Part shown: positions 47,852 to 59,666 of the stretch, piece after piece | Layout of the letters: every line of letters begins with the position of its first letter | Numbering within the stretch: position 1 is the first letter of the stretch | Source: Coprinopsis marcescibilis | Lineage: Eukaryota; Basidiomycota; Agaricomycetes; Agaricales; Psathyrellaceae | DNA length: 64,000 bases | Reading direction: 5' to 3' | Assembly (NCBI GenBank): GCA_004369085.1 | Contig: ML210192.1 | Location: 1-64,000 of the forward strand | Translations under genes and position numbers: made by a program | The notes under the pieces: model-generated | Database searches by the model: none | The model's input: only the letters and a program-made list of their open reading frames with translations | What the model was told of the DNA's origin: nothing

Positions 47852-48867
47852 GACTATCTACAGGCGCTGAGCCATAGTATCATGATACTACCGACGAAAC
47901 GCTGCTTCACTGATCGTGACACCCGGAGAATGGACCAATGCCCACTAATTGACCTAGTCGCTGGGCCTCGCAGGGCAACATTGTATGATGGTGAAGATTA
48001 TGACTTGTTGGAGTCAATGGGCTTTACAGTGCTTTGCATAACGTCTTGCACACGAAATTTCTTTCACTCGTCGTGATCTGATGCAAGAGACCCCGAAAAC
48101 CAACCAACATTTCTTATTTTGGCTCTGTCGTCAGCTTGGGACCTTGACAGACCTTGACTAGCGTCGATTTTGACCTCTAAACGGTAGACAGCCGGGGTGC
48201 CGTCCGCAATCTCACGAATTTCACGAATGATGTTGTGCAAGAAGTTATGCAAAGCACTGTAACATCAGACATCCAAAAAGCACCAAGCAGGCGCCCTACA
48301 ACTCTGCTGCTTATGACCAATGCACTGAAGGTAATGCTCGAAAGTCACGGCGTCATCATCCGAAGCATCTTCTCACTCCACACCACCTTACGTTCTAAAT
48401 TTTTGTATGGCTTTGCCTGCTTCTGTAATCCAGCGCGTTTATGTCAATTACCGCAGCTGGGGCTTAGAAATCCTGCAGACCGATTGGTGAGCTTGATCTG
48501 CAGAGAACCCACAGATCACAGCAATTCTCCGTTTTCTGACTCGACGTGCAGGGCTGATGGAGAAATTGATGAGCCTAGCCCATACGGCATCTCGCGGATG
48601 CACATGGTCTGTCCTTCTTCTGACTCGAAGCGCAGGGCTCATGAGTAAGGTAACGACAAATCCAAGTTCCTGGGTTTTAGCGCTCGTTCAACATCTCGCG
48701 TCGTCGCGAGCTCTTGGCATCAGAGCCAGCTTGATCACGTACTGCCACCTCGTCGACGGTATCTCTGCAGCCGCTCAGAGAGAAAGAGTACGGTGGTTCA
48801 AGGCTTTGTTAAAAGGGCTCGATCGGTGGGTCAATGTCTGTACCAATTTACCCTTTTCTAACAGAAC
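47852..48867. other. 1-kb spacer between epoxide hydrolases 1 and 2
   Basis: No exon is supported. A short imperfect direct repeat (TCTGACTCGA..GCAGGGCT) occurs at about 48537 and 48620. It is the longest spacer in the array without a transposon. Confidence 0.4.
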
Positions 48868-50418
48868 ATGGCCTTCTCAGAAAAACCGTTCAGTATCTCT
48901 GTTGCCGACGCCGACCTCCAACTTTTGAAGAAAAAGCTCGATCTCGTTAGACTTCCCGATGAACTGGAAGACGCAGGCACAGACTACGGATTGCCCCTGG
49001 CCGACGTTCGGCGTTTGACTGAATACTGGAAGGACGGTTTCGACTGGCGCAAACAGGAGGCGAAGCTCAATGAAGAGCTGCCCCAGTTCACGCGCGACAT
49101 TGAGGCAGAGGGCTTTGGTGCTCTGAACATTCATTATATCCACAAAAAGAGTCAAGTGGTGGATGCGATACCCCTTTTATTCATACACGGATGTGAGTGC
49201 ATTTAGCTCAGTTGCGAGGTGCCATGCTGAGTCGGTCTTACAGGGCCAGGAAGCTTCGTAGAGGTTCGGAAGATACTTCCTCTTCTTGTCGAGGAATCGC
49301 CGGAGCATCCAAGCTTCCATGTTGTAGCGATTAGCCTTCCTGGCTACGGTTTCTCTGAGGCACCCAAAAAGAGGGGCTTTGAAGCAAATCAAATGGCGGA
49401 GGTGTGTCTGAGATGGCTTTCGCGGGAACTGCTCGCAGAAACTGACCTGGTGTAAGATAGGTCATAAGTTAATGTTGGCCTTGGGATACAAAGAATACGG
49501 TGAGAGTATTTCGATCGGTGCCCAGTGGTAGAGAACTGATGAGTGCCACAGTTGTGCAAGGAGGTGATCTAGGAGCTTTGGTCGGCCGGGTAATGTCGCA
49601 GCTCTATGGGTTGAAGCATGTCAAGGCATGGCATACGAATCTGCCGGTGTAAGTTCCATGGTCAGATTTCGAGATATGTGTTGCGAGAACTGACTCGCTC
49701 ATTACTTCTAGCGGATACCCACCGCATCCTATAAAAAGACCACTGTTGCTCCTGCGACACTTGCTCTTCAACTACAGCGCCAAAGACGCAGCCGCGCTAG
49801 AACGTACGATGAAGTTTCAGTCGGAGGGATCTGCATACATGCAGCTTCAACAAACCAAACCTCAAACACTCTCATACAGCCTTGCTGATTCGCCGGTTGG
49901 ATTGTTGGGATGGCTTTACGAGAAGATGGCCGCTTGGAGCGATGGTTATCGGTGGACTAACGATGAAGGTTGGTCAACGCCTTTACTGTTTCAACTTCAC
50001 CTAATTGCGACCTTGCCAGTGTTAACCTGGGTGTCCCTGTACTGGTTTTCCCGTGGAGGTCCAGCGGCTTCGCTACGGATCTACTATGAGATGCGTCAAG
50101 CTCGCGGAGAAGGCGGACACCTGAGTAATCTCGAGACGGAGACACCGACAGGGTATTCGTACTTCCCTCGGGAGATAGTCGCACTGCCAAAGAGGTGAGC
50201 AGGCTGCTCGCAAATCACCACTTTCGATCGCTAACTCGTTGGGTAACAGCTGGTATACATCTGGGTTTCCAAATGTTATATTTGAGTCCGAGCATGAGTC
50301 TGGAGGTCATTTTGCTGCTTGGGAGCAGCCCGAGGCGCTGGTTGGGGATTTGAGGAAGATGTTCGGAAAGGAGGGTCCGGCTTACTGCTTTGTTCCTGGA
50401 CGATCTGGTTATGCTTAA
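48868..50418 (+). CDS. Epoxide hydrolase 2, with Trp-to-Leu change beside nucleophile
   Basis: ATG at 48868 ([33 protein letters not shown]). It has the same exon layout as copy 1 and is closest to it (shared [25 protein letters not shown] and [13 protein letters not shown]). HGWPGSF and the catalytic His are intact. The nucleophile elbow reads [14 protein letters not shown], so the Trp after the Asp, kept in copies 1, 3, 4 and 5, is Leu (codon CTA near 49571). The residue after the nucleophile helps form the oxyanion hole, so activity may be changed. One acceptor, before the [14 protein letters not shown] exon, is TAAG rather than YAG. Stop at 50416-50418. Confidence 0.88.
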
Positions 50419-50809
50419 CAAGACTATTTGGTACATCACTTTAGCTCAAGCGTCGGTCGGTGGATTGCCTAGTTGGTGTTAATAATATGTCTATTATATC
50501 ATATATGTGGATCATCGCGTCACATTTTGCGAGATCGTGAGTCCCAGGCAACAGTTACCAAACAGTCACAGCCAGATATTCTTGCTTCTCCGGGGACAAC
50601 CCTCCGCAGTAACATTGGTTTCAGCTTACAGTGAGCGAATGACTGACACCTCGATTTATGCAGATAATGCACCTTTTGATTTCCGAACACCCGATCGCGA
50701 TGGTGGCATTCCCCAGCAACATACACAACACATGCAGTCATTCGGAAAGGGTGTACGGCAAAAAGGCCTGCTTACGCTCCCATTTCGAGTAAAATACATA
50801 GGCTGTTGA
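50419..50809. other. Spacer 5' of MITE
   Basis: Non-coding DNA after epoxide hydrolase 2. Nothing is supported. Confidence 0.35.
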
Positions 50810-50817
50810 GTTGCGCC
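50810..50817. repeat. Target-site duplication, left (GTTGCGCC)
   Basis: An 8-bp direct repeat flanking the MITE. The partner is at 51227-51234. Confidence 0.85.
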
Positions 50818-51226
50818 CAAGGGGCCGCCACGATTGCGACAGCTGAGATCAACCCCCCCGGGGGGTGGTCGTGAGAACCAAGCGGCATGAGCGGCATTTC
50901 GACGCTGTCTGATGCGGCAATATGACCATCATCCTTATGCCCAAACCATAAAAGTTACTACGATGCGACAAAAAAGTACTGTCCCCTGCTTGGATAAGCT
51001 GCGCACTCACAACTCTAGTATAAAGTCTGATGCGTATATGTAGAGGATGATGTGGAAGCAGGGGAAGGGCAAAACGGTAACACGGTGGGTCGAGAATCCA
51101 GATAGTAGGGGTGCGCCTAATACGATTTTTGAGGTTTTCGTCGATGGCCGCTAATGCCGCCAAAAACTCTCACGACCACCCCCCGGGGGGGTTGATCTCA
51201 GCTGTCGCAATCGTGGTGGCCCCTTG
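50818..51226. mobile_element. 409-bp hAT-type MITE (non-autonomous DNA transposon)
   Basis: The element starts CAAGGGGCC and ends GGCCCCTTG. The two ends are inverted repeats of about 58 bp with one mismatch (G/A at position 10). They include TTGCGACAGCTGAGATCAA and the GC-rich palindrome CCCCCCCGGGGGG, then continue into weaker subterminal similarity (GCGGCAT..AGCGGC). It is flanked by a perfect 8-bp duplication GTTGCGCC. Eight-bp duplications with CA(A/G)GGG-type termini point to the hAT superfamily. It encodes no transposase and would depend on one elsewhere. The near-identical ends and perfect duplication indicate a recent insertion between epoxide hydrolases 2 and 3. Confidence 0.85.
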
Positions 51227-51234
51227 GTTGCGCC
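51227..51234. repeat. Target-site duplication, right (GTTGCGCC)
   Basis: The right copy of the 8-bp direct repeat. Confidence 0.85.
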
Positions 51235-51702
51235 CATCGGCGGCGCTAAAACTCTGATGGACGGCTGACAAAGGCGACACGATAGGAGTCCGATCATCGA
51301 TGTCCGAATCGCAAGAGCGGTAAGACAGAAACTTGGCCAGCGTTGACGAGACTGACAGGCAAAACATCAATACAAAGGGCTTTGCCATACTGATACCGGC
51401 AATTGGTTATCAGAGGCAGCCGAACTGTCTTCGCATAGACACTCCAGGATGGCACATTCAAGAGCGACCTTGCTTTCTTTCAATCAATATTGCCTCCGTC
51501 AGTGCCCAAAAATACGCTTCCAGACACTTCCCCACACGCACACGCTGACAGTATGTATTTTATGTACCGCGGTACCGGATGCTGTGGCTCAATCAGCATC
51601 ATGATTCTTGGCATCTGGGGATTGAAATAGGAAGCAAAGTCACTGACGGGCCCAATATACCGACACGCCTTTTCAACTTTGTCGTCCTCATCTTCAGTGT
51701 TC
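51235..51702. other. Spacer 3' of MITE
   Basis: The promoter region of epoxide hydrolase 3. The MITE lies about 480 bp before its ATG. Confidence 0.4.
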
Positions 51703-53274
51703 ATGTCAGACCCGGACTCCTCAGAGAAGTTGTTCAAGATCGCAATTCCGGACTCCGAGCTCGAGACCTTGAAGAAGAAATTGGAGCTTACAAGGTTTCC
51801 AGATGAGTTGGAGGGGGCAGGAAAGGACTATGGTGCACCACTTGCGGATGTCCGACGTTTGACGGAGTACTGGAAGAACGGCTACGACTGGCGCAAGTTC
51901 GAGGCAGAATTGAACGACGAACTACCGCATTTTACGCGCGATGTCGAGGTCGATGGCTTTGGCGCGTTGAACATCCACTACGTCCACAAGAAGAGCGCAG
52001 CCGCTGACGCCATACCACTGCTGTTCGTTCATGGATGTAAGCACCCCATCCTCTTACCTACATTACCTCGCTTCCGTGGTATACTGAATTGCTCTATCAG
52101 GGCCAGGCAGCTTCCTCGAAGTGCGAAAGGTCCTCCCTCTGTTGCTGGAAGCGTCGCCTGAACATCCGAGTTTTCATGTTGTCGCCCTCAGCCTGCCTGG
52201 GTACGGCTTTTCTGAAGCCCCTCGCAAGAAAGGCTTCGAAGGAAATCAAATGGCCGAGGTAATCCCTGTTGTGTATCATAAGTGAACGCTTCCGCTGAGT
52301 GAAATCCTTTAGACTGGACACAAGTTAATGTTGGCACTGGGATACAATGAGTATGGTACGTTGTGATAGTACCCCGATTATTCTTGAGGTCTAACCAAAC
52401 GTAGTTGTGCAGGGCGGTGACTGGGGCGCACTCATTGGAAGAACTATGGCTCAGCTATACGGCCCCAAGCACGTAAAGGCATGGCACACAAATATGCCCC
52501 TGTACGGATGAACGGTGTACTTCCGTTTCGATGGATCCTGACTGAAACGAATTTTAGTGCATACCCACCTCACCCGACCAAGCGACCAGTCCTCCTTCTT
52601 CGCCATCTTCTATTCAATTACAATGCCAAAGATCAGGCTGCGCTAAAACACACCCAGGATTTCGTCAACTTGGGCTCGAGCTATTCGCGTCAACACGGAA
52701 CCAGGCCGCAAACGCTTTCGTATGGCCTTGCCGACTCCCCTTCCGGATTGTTGGCCTGGATATACGAGAAACTGTATGCGTGGACTGATGACTATCCGTG
52801 GACTGATGACGAAAGTAAGCACACCTTTGCATTGAACACCCTGAACTCAGAGCTTATGTTGCACTGGCAGTCTTGACCTGGATATCTATCTATTGGTTCT
52901 CGCGTGCTGGACCAAGTGCTTCGCTTCGCATTTACTACGAGGTGCAGCAAGCTCGAGGTGAAGGTGGATTCATCAGTAACCTCGAGACCAAAGTCCCAAC
53001 TGGGTACTCGTATTTCCCTAAGGAAATTGTCTCCTTCCCCAAGAGGCAAGTACCGCCTTTTACATTATATATACTTATCAACCTCTTACCGCACTGCACC
53101 TCCAGATGGTACACCTATGGCTTTCCAAATGTAATATTTGAGTCTGATCACGACTCGGGCGGTCACTTTGCAGCAACCGAGAAACCCCAAGAGCTCGTGG
53201 ACGATCTGCGGAAGATGTATGGAAAAGGTGGACCTGCGTTTGCCGTCGTCCCTGGCAAAACGGGCTACGTTTGA
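51703..53274 (+). CDS. Epoxide hydrolase 3
   Basis: ATG at 51703 ([36 protein letters not shown]). The frame is open further upstream but only from a TTG. It has the same nine-exon plan as its neighbours, with [43 protein letters not shown], the elbow [14 protein letters not shown], the cap [45 protein letters not shown] and the His in [13 protein letters not shown]. It belongs with copies 4 and 5 (ATEKP/ATERP and YDWRK-EAELN) rather than with 1 and 2 ([17 protein letters not shown]), so the array has two subgroups ordered along the chromosome. Stop at 53272-53274. Confidence 0.9.
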
Positions 53275-53838
53275 AGTCGTCATTGGCTGCAATAGCGTAC
53301 GGTAGTGGTACCGTAGAAGGGGCATTCTAGAGACGGCCCGTAGCTGTACATATTACCTCGTACTCCTCCTGCACTCACGGAGGGTCACTGTTCCATTATA
53401 GGCAACTTCGAGTTGCACGAAGGTCGCGGAGAGAAGATGCAAAGATTGGAATCCGTAAGGCTGCTTTTGAACTAAAAACACCTGACCCGATACGACGGCG
53501 CAAGGGATAATTTCAAGCCTTATAACTTAAGAGAGTCTAGACCGCCTTCGTTGGTCGTGAACGCGTCCGCGGCGCGCGTGCACTGTGACAACCTTCAGTT
53601 CAGTCACGCGTCCGTTGTGCATCAAACCCCTTCTGTGTTTGTGACTGTCGGACTCATCCCACTTGCATCTTACGACTACGTTCTCGCTACAATCAAAACA
53701 AGAACTCTTCTATTCTCATGTCAAGCCAGTTGCTTCTCGGTACCGTGACATCAACATAGAATCCACTCAAATAGGCAGCGGAAACAGGGGTAGTATCGCA
53801 GCGATCCATCTCTCCGCTAACGCACAACCACGGTACTC
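53275..53838. other. Spacer between epoxide hydrolases 3 and 4
   Basis: No supported exon or repeat. Confidence 0.35.
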
Positions 53839-55177
53839 ATGGCAGACTCCTTGGAGAAACCGTTCAAGATAGCAATTCCTGATACTGAAATCGAACTTTT
53901 GAAGAAGAAATTGGACCTGGCAAGGTTCCCAGACGAGTTGGAAGACTCAGGAAAAGCCTACGGAGTCCCGCTTGCAGACATTCGACGTTTGACGGAGCAC
54001 TGGAAAAATGGCTACGACTGGCGCAAGCATGAAGCAGAATTGAACGATGAGTTTCCGCAATTTACGCGAGATATCGGGGTCGATGGGTTCGGTATGCTGA
54101 ACGTTCATTATGTGCACAAGAAGAGCGATGCTGCCGACGCCATCCCCCTTTTATTCGTTCATGGATGTAAGTCGGGGACTTGCTTCGACCTTCTCAGGTG
54201 TTGAACTACCTTCAGGGCCTGGAAGCTTCATCGAGATTCGAAAGATCCTCCCTCTACTCCTTCAAGCGTCGCCAGAGCATCCAAGCTTTACTGTTGTAGC
54301 CCTCAGCCTTCCAGGTTATGGCTTCTCTGAAGCACCCAGCAAGAAAGGATTTGAAGGAAATCAAATGGCGGAGGTACGGGCTTCCACTTCCATCTCAAGT
54401 GTTCATGCCGAGGCCTGACAACGATACGCAGACGGGACACAAGCTGATGTTGGCATTGGGGTACAACGAATACGGTACGATAGTTGGTCTGCTTATCTTG
54501 GCGGAGGATTGAACAGCATGGGCAGTTGTACAAGGGGGTGATTGGGGCGCATTGATCGGTCGAACCATGGCCCAGCTATACGGTCCAGCCCACGTAAAGG
54601 CCTGGCACACTAACATGCCATTGTATGTGCCTATCACGCCTCTCCTTTTCTCGACAGTTCAAGCTAACTGATGGCACCTAGTGCATACGCACCCCATGCT
54701 ACCAAGCGACCGCTTCTTCTTCTCCGCCACCTTTCTCATGCTTGACATGCATTCCCGTGTGACCGTTTGGAACGACAGTCTTGACCTGGATATCTATCTA
54801 CTGGTTCTCTCGCGCTGGGCCGGGAGCATCAGTTCGCATCTACTATGAAATATACCACGCCCGAGGTGAAGGAGGACTGGTCAAAAATCTTGAGACCGTG
54901 GTCCCAACAGGATACTCGTATTTTCCCAAGGAGCTCATCACATTCCCAAGGAGGTCAGTAAAATCCACGACTTTCTGTTTGTATTAAGCTCTGATGTCAT
55001 ATCTGTAGTTGGTACACCCACGGCTTCCCTAACGTCATTTTTGAGTCGGCGCATGACTCGGGTGGTCATTTTGCAGCAACCGAAAAGCCTGAAGCACTTG
55101 TTGGGGATCTTAGGAAGATGTACGGCAAGGATGGGCCCGCTTACGGCGTTGTTTCCGGTAAATCAGGCTACGCTTGA
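53839..55177 (+). pseudogene. Epoxide hydrolase 4, cap region deleted
   Basis: It starts like copy 3 ([34 protein letters not shown]) and keeps [21 protein letters not shown] and the nucleophile elbow [14 protein letters not shown]. After [10 protein letters not shown] the sequence runs into SHA and a stop. It then jumps to the exon [23 protein letters not shown], which still leads through [10 protein letters not shown] to the catalytic [13 protein letters not shown] and a stop at 55175-55177. Compared with copy 3 the stretch between these points is about 215 bp shorter (46 bases against 261). The cap segment of about 70 residues ending in WTDDE and the following donor site are missing. Everything else looks undamaged, so the deletion is recent. 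No in-frame product is expected. Confidence 0.8.
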
Positions 55178-55680
55178 ATTGAGCCGCTTTCAGCTTCCAC
55201 ATGTTACCGGTACTGCTGTGAGTTTCAGTGGGGATGTACACATATGTCGATTGTTTGTCTCTGTAAAGTGCTAAATGTCAACTACACAGATCACTGTTGC
55301 TAATTCAATTCAACCTTTATTGAAACCAGTTGCCTATAGGCCAAGAACCCCAGCGGGTCAGTGAAGGCCGTGTTCCGAACTTAACTCGATCCTCGGGACC
55401 AATTCAGCCTCCATGTTTGCTGCCAATTAATACTCCAAACTGACAACTGCTATTGTGTAGTCCAATAGTGTACAGTCTTGGTGTTTGCGGTGGGAACGGC
55501 AGCTTTGGCATGTGCTCCTTGAACCCACACTACTCTTGACCCTTCCAAGTGCTGATAGATCTGTCCATTTCAGGCTTCAATTAATTTAAGTGATTCCCTT
55601 AAGAGTTGGTGCGTAAGGCTCATATACAACTTGTCACCCTTCTGAGTCCACTCTACCCGCTAAATCACTCCCAGCTCGCA
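55178..55680. other. Spacer between epoxide hydrolases 4 and 5
   Basis: No supported exon. The pyrimidine-rich stretch before 55681 fits a core promoter. Confidence 0.35.
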
Positions 55681-57244
55681 ATGGCAGACTCTTCGGAGAA
55701 ACCGTTCGAAATCCACATTCCAGACTCCGAAATCCAGCTTCTGAAAAAGAAGTTAGAGCTCACCCGATTCCCCGATGAGCTAAAGGAAGCCGGCAAAGAC
55801 TATGGGGCTCCTCTGCCAGACGTTCGACGGTTGGCCGAATATTGGAGGGACGGTTACGACTGGCGCAAACACGAAGCAGAGCTGAACAGTGAGTTACCTC
55901 AGTTTACGAGGGATATCGAAGTGGATGGACACGGTTTGCTGAACATCCATTATGTTCACAAGAAGAGCAGCTATGTGGACGCGATCCCGCTGTTGTTTCT
56001 ACACGGATGTAAGGACTGTGCTTGCAGGCTTCAGGTTTCCACTAATCGGGTGCCGAAACCATATGCAGGGCCTGGGAGCTTCCTTGAGGCCAGGAAGATT
56101 CTTCCCTTGCTACTTGAGGTGTCCGCGGACCATCCGAGCTTTCATGTCGTGGCGATGAGCTTGCCGGGCTACGGCTTCTCGGATGCGCCTAGTAGGAAAG
56201 GGTTTGAAGGCAATCAAATGGCGGAGGTATGTCATTCAGCTCGTGCCCACATACCTGCAGTATGGCATACTAGTAACGCGCGGCTAGACTGGCCACAAGC
56301 TCATGCTAGCACTAGGATATAACGAGTATAGTGAGTTTGAGCATCTACGGCGAATCAAGTCCTCGATGCTAAGAGTCTACAGCTGTTCAAGGTGGCGATT
56401 GGGGTGCAGTCATTGGGCGAACAATGGCCCAGCTTTACGGACCTACACATGTTAAGGCTTGGCACACAAACACGCCCCTGTACGTATACTGAAGCTTAGG
56501 CACTAATAGCATCAATGCTAATATTCGTATGTGACAGTGCAAGGCCGCCGGAGCCTTTCAAGCAGCCACTTCTTTACCTGCAGCACGTTCTATTCAAGTA
56601 CAATGCCAGAGATCAAGAAGCATTGGAGAGCAATGGTCGTTTCTTTGTCCAAGAATCGGCGTATATGAGGCTGCAGGCTACCAAGCCTCAGACGGTTGCA
56701 TATGGTCTTGCAGACTCCCCTGCCAGTTTACTTGGATGGATCTACGAGAAGCTATACGCATGGACCGACAACTATCCATGGACAGACGACGAAGGTAGGT
56801 CATTCGAACCACTGTGCAATGAACGGCGTTCACGGACCATTCCCAATCAGTGTTGACTTGGATATCTGTCTACTGGTTCTCTCGCGCTGGACCAGGAGCA
56901 TCACTTCGTATGTACTACGAGATGGTTAGTGCCCGAGGCGAAGCTGGTCTGTTTTCTAACCTCGAAACGGTGGTGCCAACTGGCTACTCCCATTTCCCAA
57001 AAGAAACTGTCAGGTTCCCGAAGCGGTCAGTTCTACCCCTATCTTGAGGTGTCATTGTCTGACGTCACGCGTCGCGTTCTGCAGCTGGTATACATGCGGC
57101 TTTCCCAATGTCATTTTTGAGTCTTACCATGAATCCGGAGGACACTTTGCAGCCACGGAGAGGCCCGAAGAGGTCGTTGGCGATCTCCGGAGGATGTTTG
57201 AGAAGGGAGGAAGGGCGTTTAACGCTGTGCATGACAAGAATTGA
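55681..57244 (+). CDS. Epoxide hydrolase 5
   Basis: ATG at 55681 ([34 protein letters not shown]). All exons are intact: [41 protein letters not shown], the elbow [14 protein letters not shown], the cap [59 protein letters not shown] and the His in [13 protein letters not shown]. The C-terminus ends AFNAVHDKN, lacking the GKSGY end of the others. It is the most divergent member of the second subgroup, for example VPTGYSHF and Thr before the elbow. Stop at 57242-57244. Confidence 0.9.
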
Positions 57245-57281
57245 ACATCACTATGGCTATTTTACGAATCTCTAACTATCA

Positions 57282-59114
57282 TTACCGATTGACGCAACTA
57301 GTCGCTGCTTCAGGCCAGTCCTCAACTATGATTTGATCTCTCTCCACCCAGTAGCAATCGTTCCTCCCCGTCCGTTCCTTTCCAACAATTCTGTACTCGA
57401 TCGTCAAGCCTACTTCCTCCAACGCCCTCATCGGAGCGATAACACTTTCCAACTGGAAGACTACCTGTTTCTTTTTCATGTAGAAAATAACCTTCTCCAG
57501 GCGAGCTGTACCGCCGATACCATCCCAACGAGACTGTATGAGCTTTTGGAACAAGACCTCGCCCAAATCACCAAGCCCTTTCATTTCCACGTCTTTCGGT
57601 TGAATTATTTCGTCTTCATCCGACAGTTCCGAACTGTCGCTTCTGACGGCCGCGGGTTCGAGTCGTTTGCTCAGCTCAATGATGATAGTTTTGAGATGAG
57701 GAAGATATGCCCATCGATTTCGCGCTGGCGTCAACATTTGAAATAGTTGAGAGTATCCACCTTTAGCTTCAACGTCCAGTGTTGTGATTTGGGGCGCGGC
57801 GAGGAAGATGGGGTCGAGGTCCTTTGGCAAGAGGCGACCAAAAGACAAAGATAGGTGTTCGAGCTTCTTAAGACTTTGCAGCTTGGCTAGGAATTCTTTT
57901 ACGGAGGTTACGTCGTTTGGAATCCGATTCCTGTAGGGAACTTGGGTGTAAAGCCGCAGAGAACGAAGATCCGGAAAGTCGAATTTAGCAAGGAAACTGT
58001 CTTGGCCGTTCGTTAACAGTCCTTCGTCATCGTAATCCCATATGGCCAAGTTTAAGGAGTGTAATGGCTCCAAACTATATTGCGTGGTGGGTATAGCTCA
58101 AGTCCGGGAAGCCACTCGTCAAAATCTTCATGCCAGACGAGGGAAAGGTACTGAAGGTTGCTGGCAACAGCCAGCCCTTTGAGCCAGACAAAGGGGGAAA
58201 ACTTGTCGCTGTAAAGAACATGAGTGAGCTGGGGCCACGGAAGCAGGATGGTTTCTTCGTGTTCTCTGAAGCCAGAGAGATATTGAGAGCTGACAGCGAC
58301 GCGGCGTAAGGCCGGGCAATTTTCGAATGCGGAGATGGGGTAAGGTGTGCGAGTGACTTGAGGAGAGTCGTCTCCAGACCTAGCTTGGAGTGTAAGACGC
58401 TCCAAACACGGGAAGGAATTCGAATGTAGGCCCCGAGCAAAAGAGATGGGAACGTTATCAAGAGTAAGGCGTGTTATGTTGTGAAGGGCGGTGGTGATGG
58501 GCCCAAGGAGGGGGGAGAGATCGCCTTTGACGTTCATAGACGAATATTCCCAATTGCAAAGGAAGGCTTTTGGTGCCTTGGATCCGTGACGGTGAATGAC
58601 GCCGAGTTGAATGGGGAAGCCCTTAGTACGCTTGAGGCGCTCCGCAAGAATGTTCGCTTTCTTTGTAGAGAATAGCAGCCTATTGCAGCGCAAATCCAGC
58701 CTTATAAACATCCACAGGATGGGGTGATCCAGTGCTACTTTTCGCCATAGCCTGCAAACGTTGCAAAGGAGCAACGGAGGGCTTCGGGCGTCATTCGTAA
58801 GTTCATCATCTCTAGCGGGAAGGCAAAAGGAAAAGAGGGCGAAGGATGTCGATGGGCACGTTTCGGATTGGCGCGAGGGCATTGTCGAAAAGGCGTAGCT
58901 TTTCTTCAATGTCCGTCAGTTGCAGGCGAACTCTTGCATGTTCTTCCAAAACACGTTTTTGCCCTTGCTGCAGCTGCAGTTTTGACAGGTCTTGAAGAAG
59001 AGCACCATTGTGCAAGCTCAGGCGAATAACAACTGTTGAATGCAAACGCGATTAGACATTGACGTCGACATTCAATGTAAATTTTCACTCACCATCCATG
59101 TCTGGATCTAACAT
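57282..59114 (-). CDS. F-box protein with leucine-rich-type C-terminus (frame broken)
   Basis: A small first exon MLDPDMD from 59114 splices to VIRLSLHNGALLQDLSKLQLQQGQKRVLEEHARVRLQLTDIEEKL, the coiled-coil lead typical of agaricomycete F-box proteins. The F-box itself follows (PIRNVPIDILRPLF...PPLLLCNVCRLWRKVALDHPILW). The repeat-like C-terminal part holds LHNITRLTLDNVPI, NCPALRRVAVSSQYL, LKKLEHLSLSFGRL and PQITTLDVEAKG. In the middle of the F-box, near 58820, the frame must shift by one base at a CCTCTTTTCCTTTTG tract, so this allele may be a pseudogene or carry a sequence error. A second frame change near 58080 can be solved by a 41-nt GT-AG intron. It is presumed to be an SCF ligase substrate receptor. 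Confidence 0.6.
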
Positions 59115-59666
59115 TCGTCAGAAAAGCTTTTAAAGCTGTCTCTGCAGTTAGCATTGGGAATTTTGACCAGAGAATGTGTCGGAAAATCGCCGACGAGGGT
59201 CCAGCTGGTCGAGGTTTGTGCTCAATGGTTGTAAGCAACCGCTTATGAATGTAAAATCGCCCATTGATATCGTCGTGACCAATCCCGGTTCCTCCCGCTG
59301 CCGCTGGCGTCAGCCCATGGATGTTGTTTTACAAAACCGCAAGCAGTGAAGTCGCCCAGATGCAATTTAAGAAAGACCTTCCGAACCAAATACCAAACCC
59401 GACAGGTTTCCTTAAGCGAAAAAAGAGCTTCAAAGGAGCCTAGGAGTCGGTCATGGCTATTTGTTGAGGTCGAATGTTGAACGTTGAATATGTGTTGGAC
59501 GTTGGGAGTTGAAGGAACAGCGAGCACGCGCAACGACCACCTGTGGTCCTCCACAAGTGCGTGATTTACCATCAATTCGGCACCGCACGGTACCGCTACC
59601 GACCACATGGGTTTCATGGCTCTTTATTCCTAAGTACCACTGTCCCTATCCTCCATCTTCCCCACC
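59115..59666. other. Divergent promoter region, F-box / AAGAB
   Basis: No supported exon. It separates two divergently transcribed genes. Confidence 0.4.

Noticed and set aside
48537..48650. Short imperfect direct repeat TCTGACTCGA..GCAGGGCT
   Set aside because: Too short and imperfect to call an element. No inverted ends or target duplication.
51679..51702. Earlier start for epoxide hydrolase 3
   Set aside because: The added codons begin with TTG, and the other copies start at the equivalent of the ATG at 51703.
57640..57670. tRNA-like B-box sequence GGGTTCGAGTC
   Set aside because: It lies inside the F-box coding region and has no matching A box or clover-leaf arms. No tRNA gene could be supported in the window.
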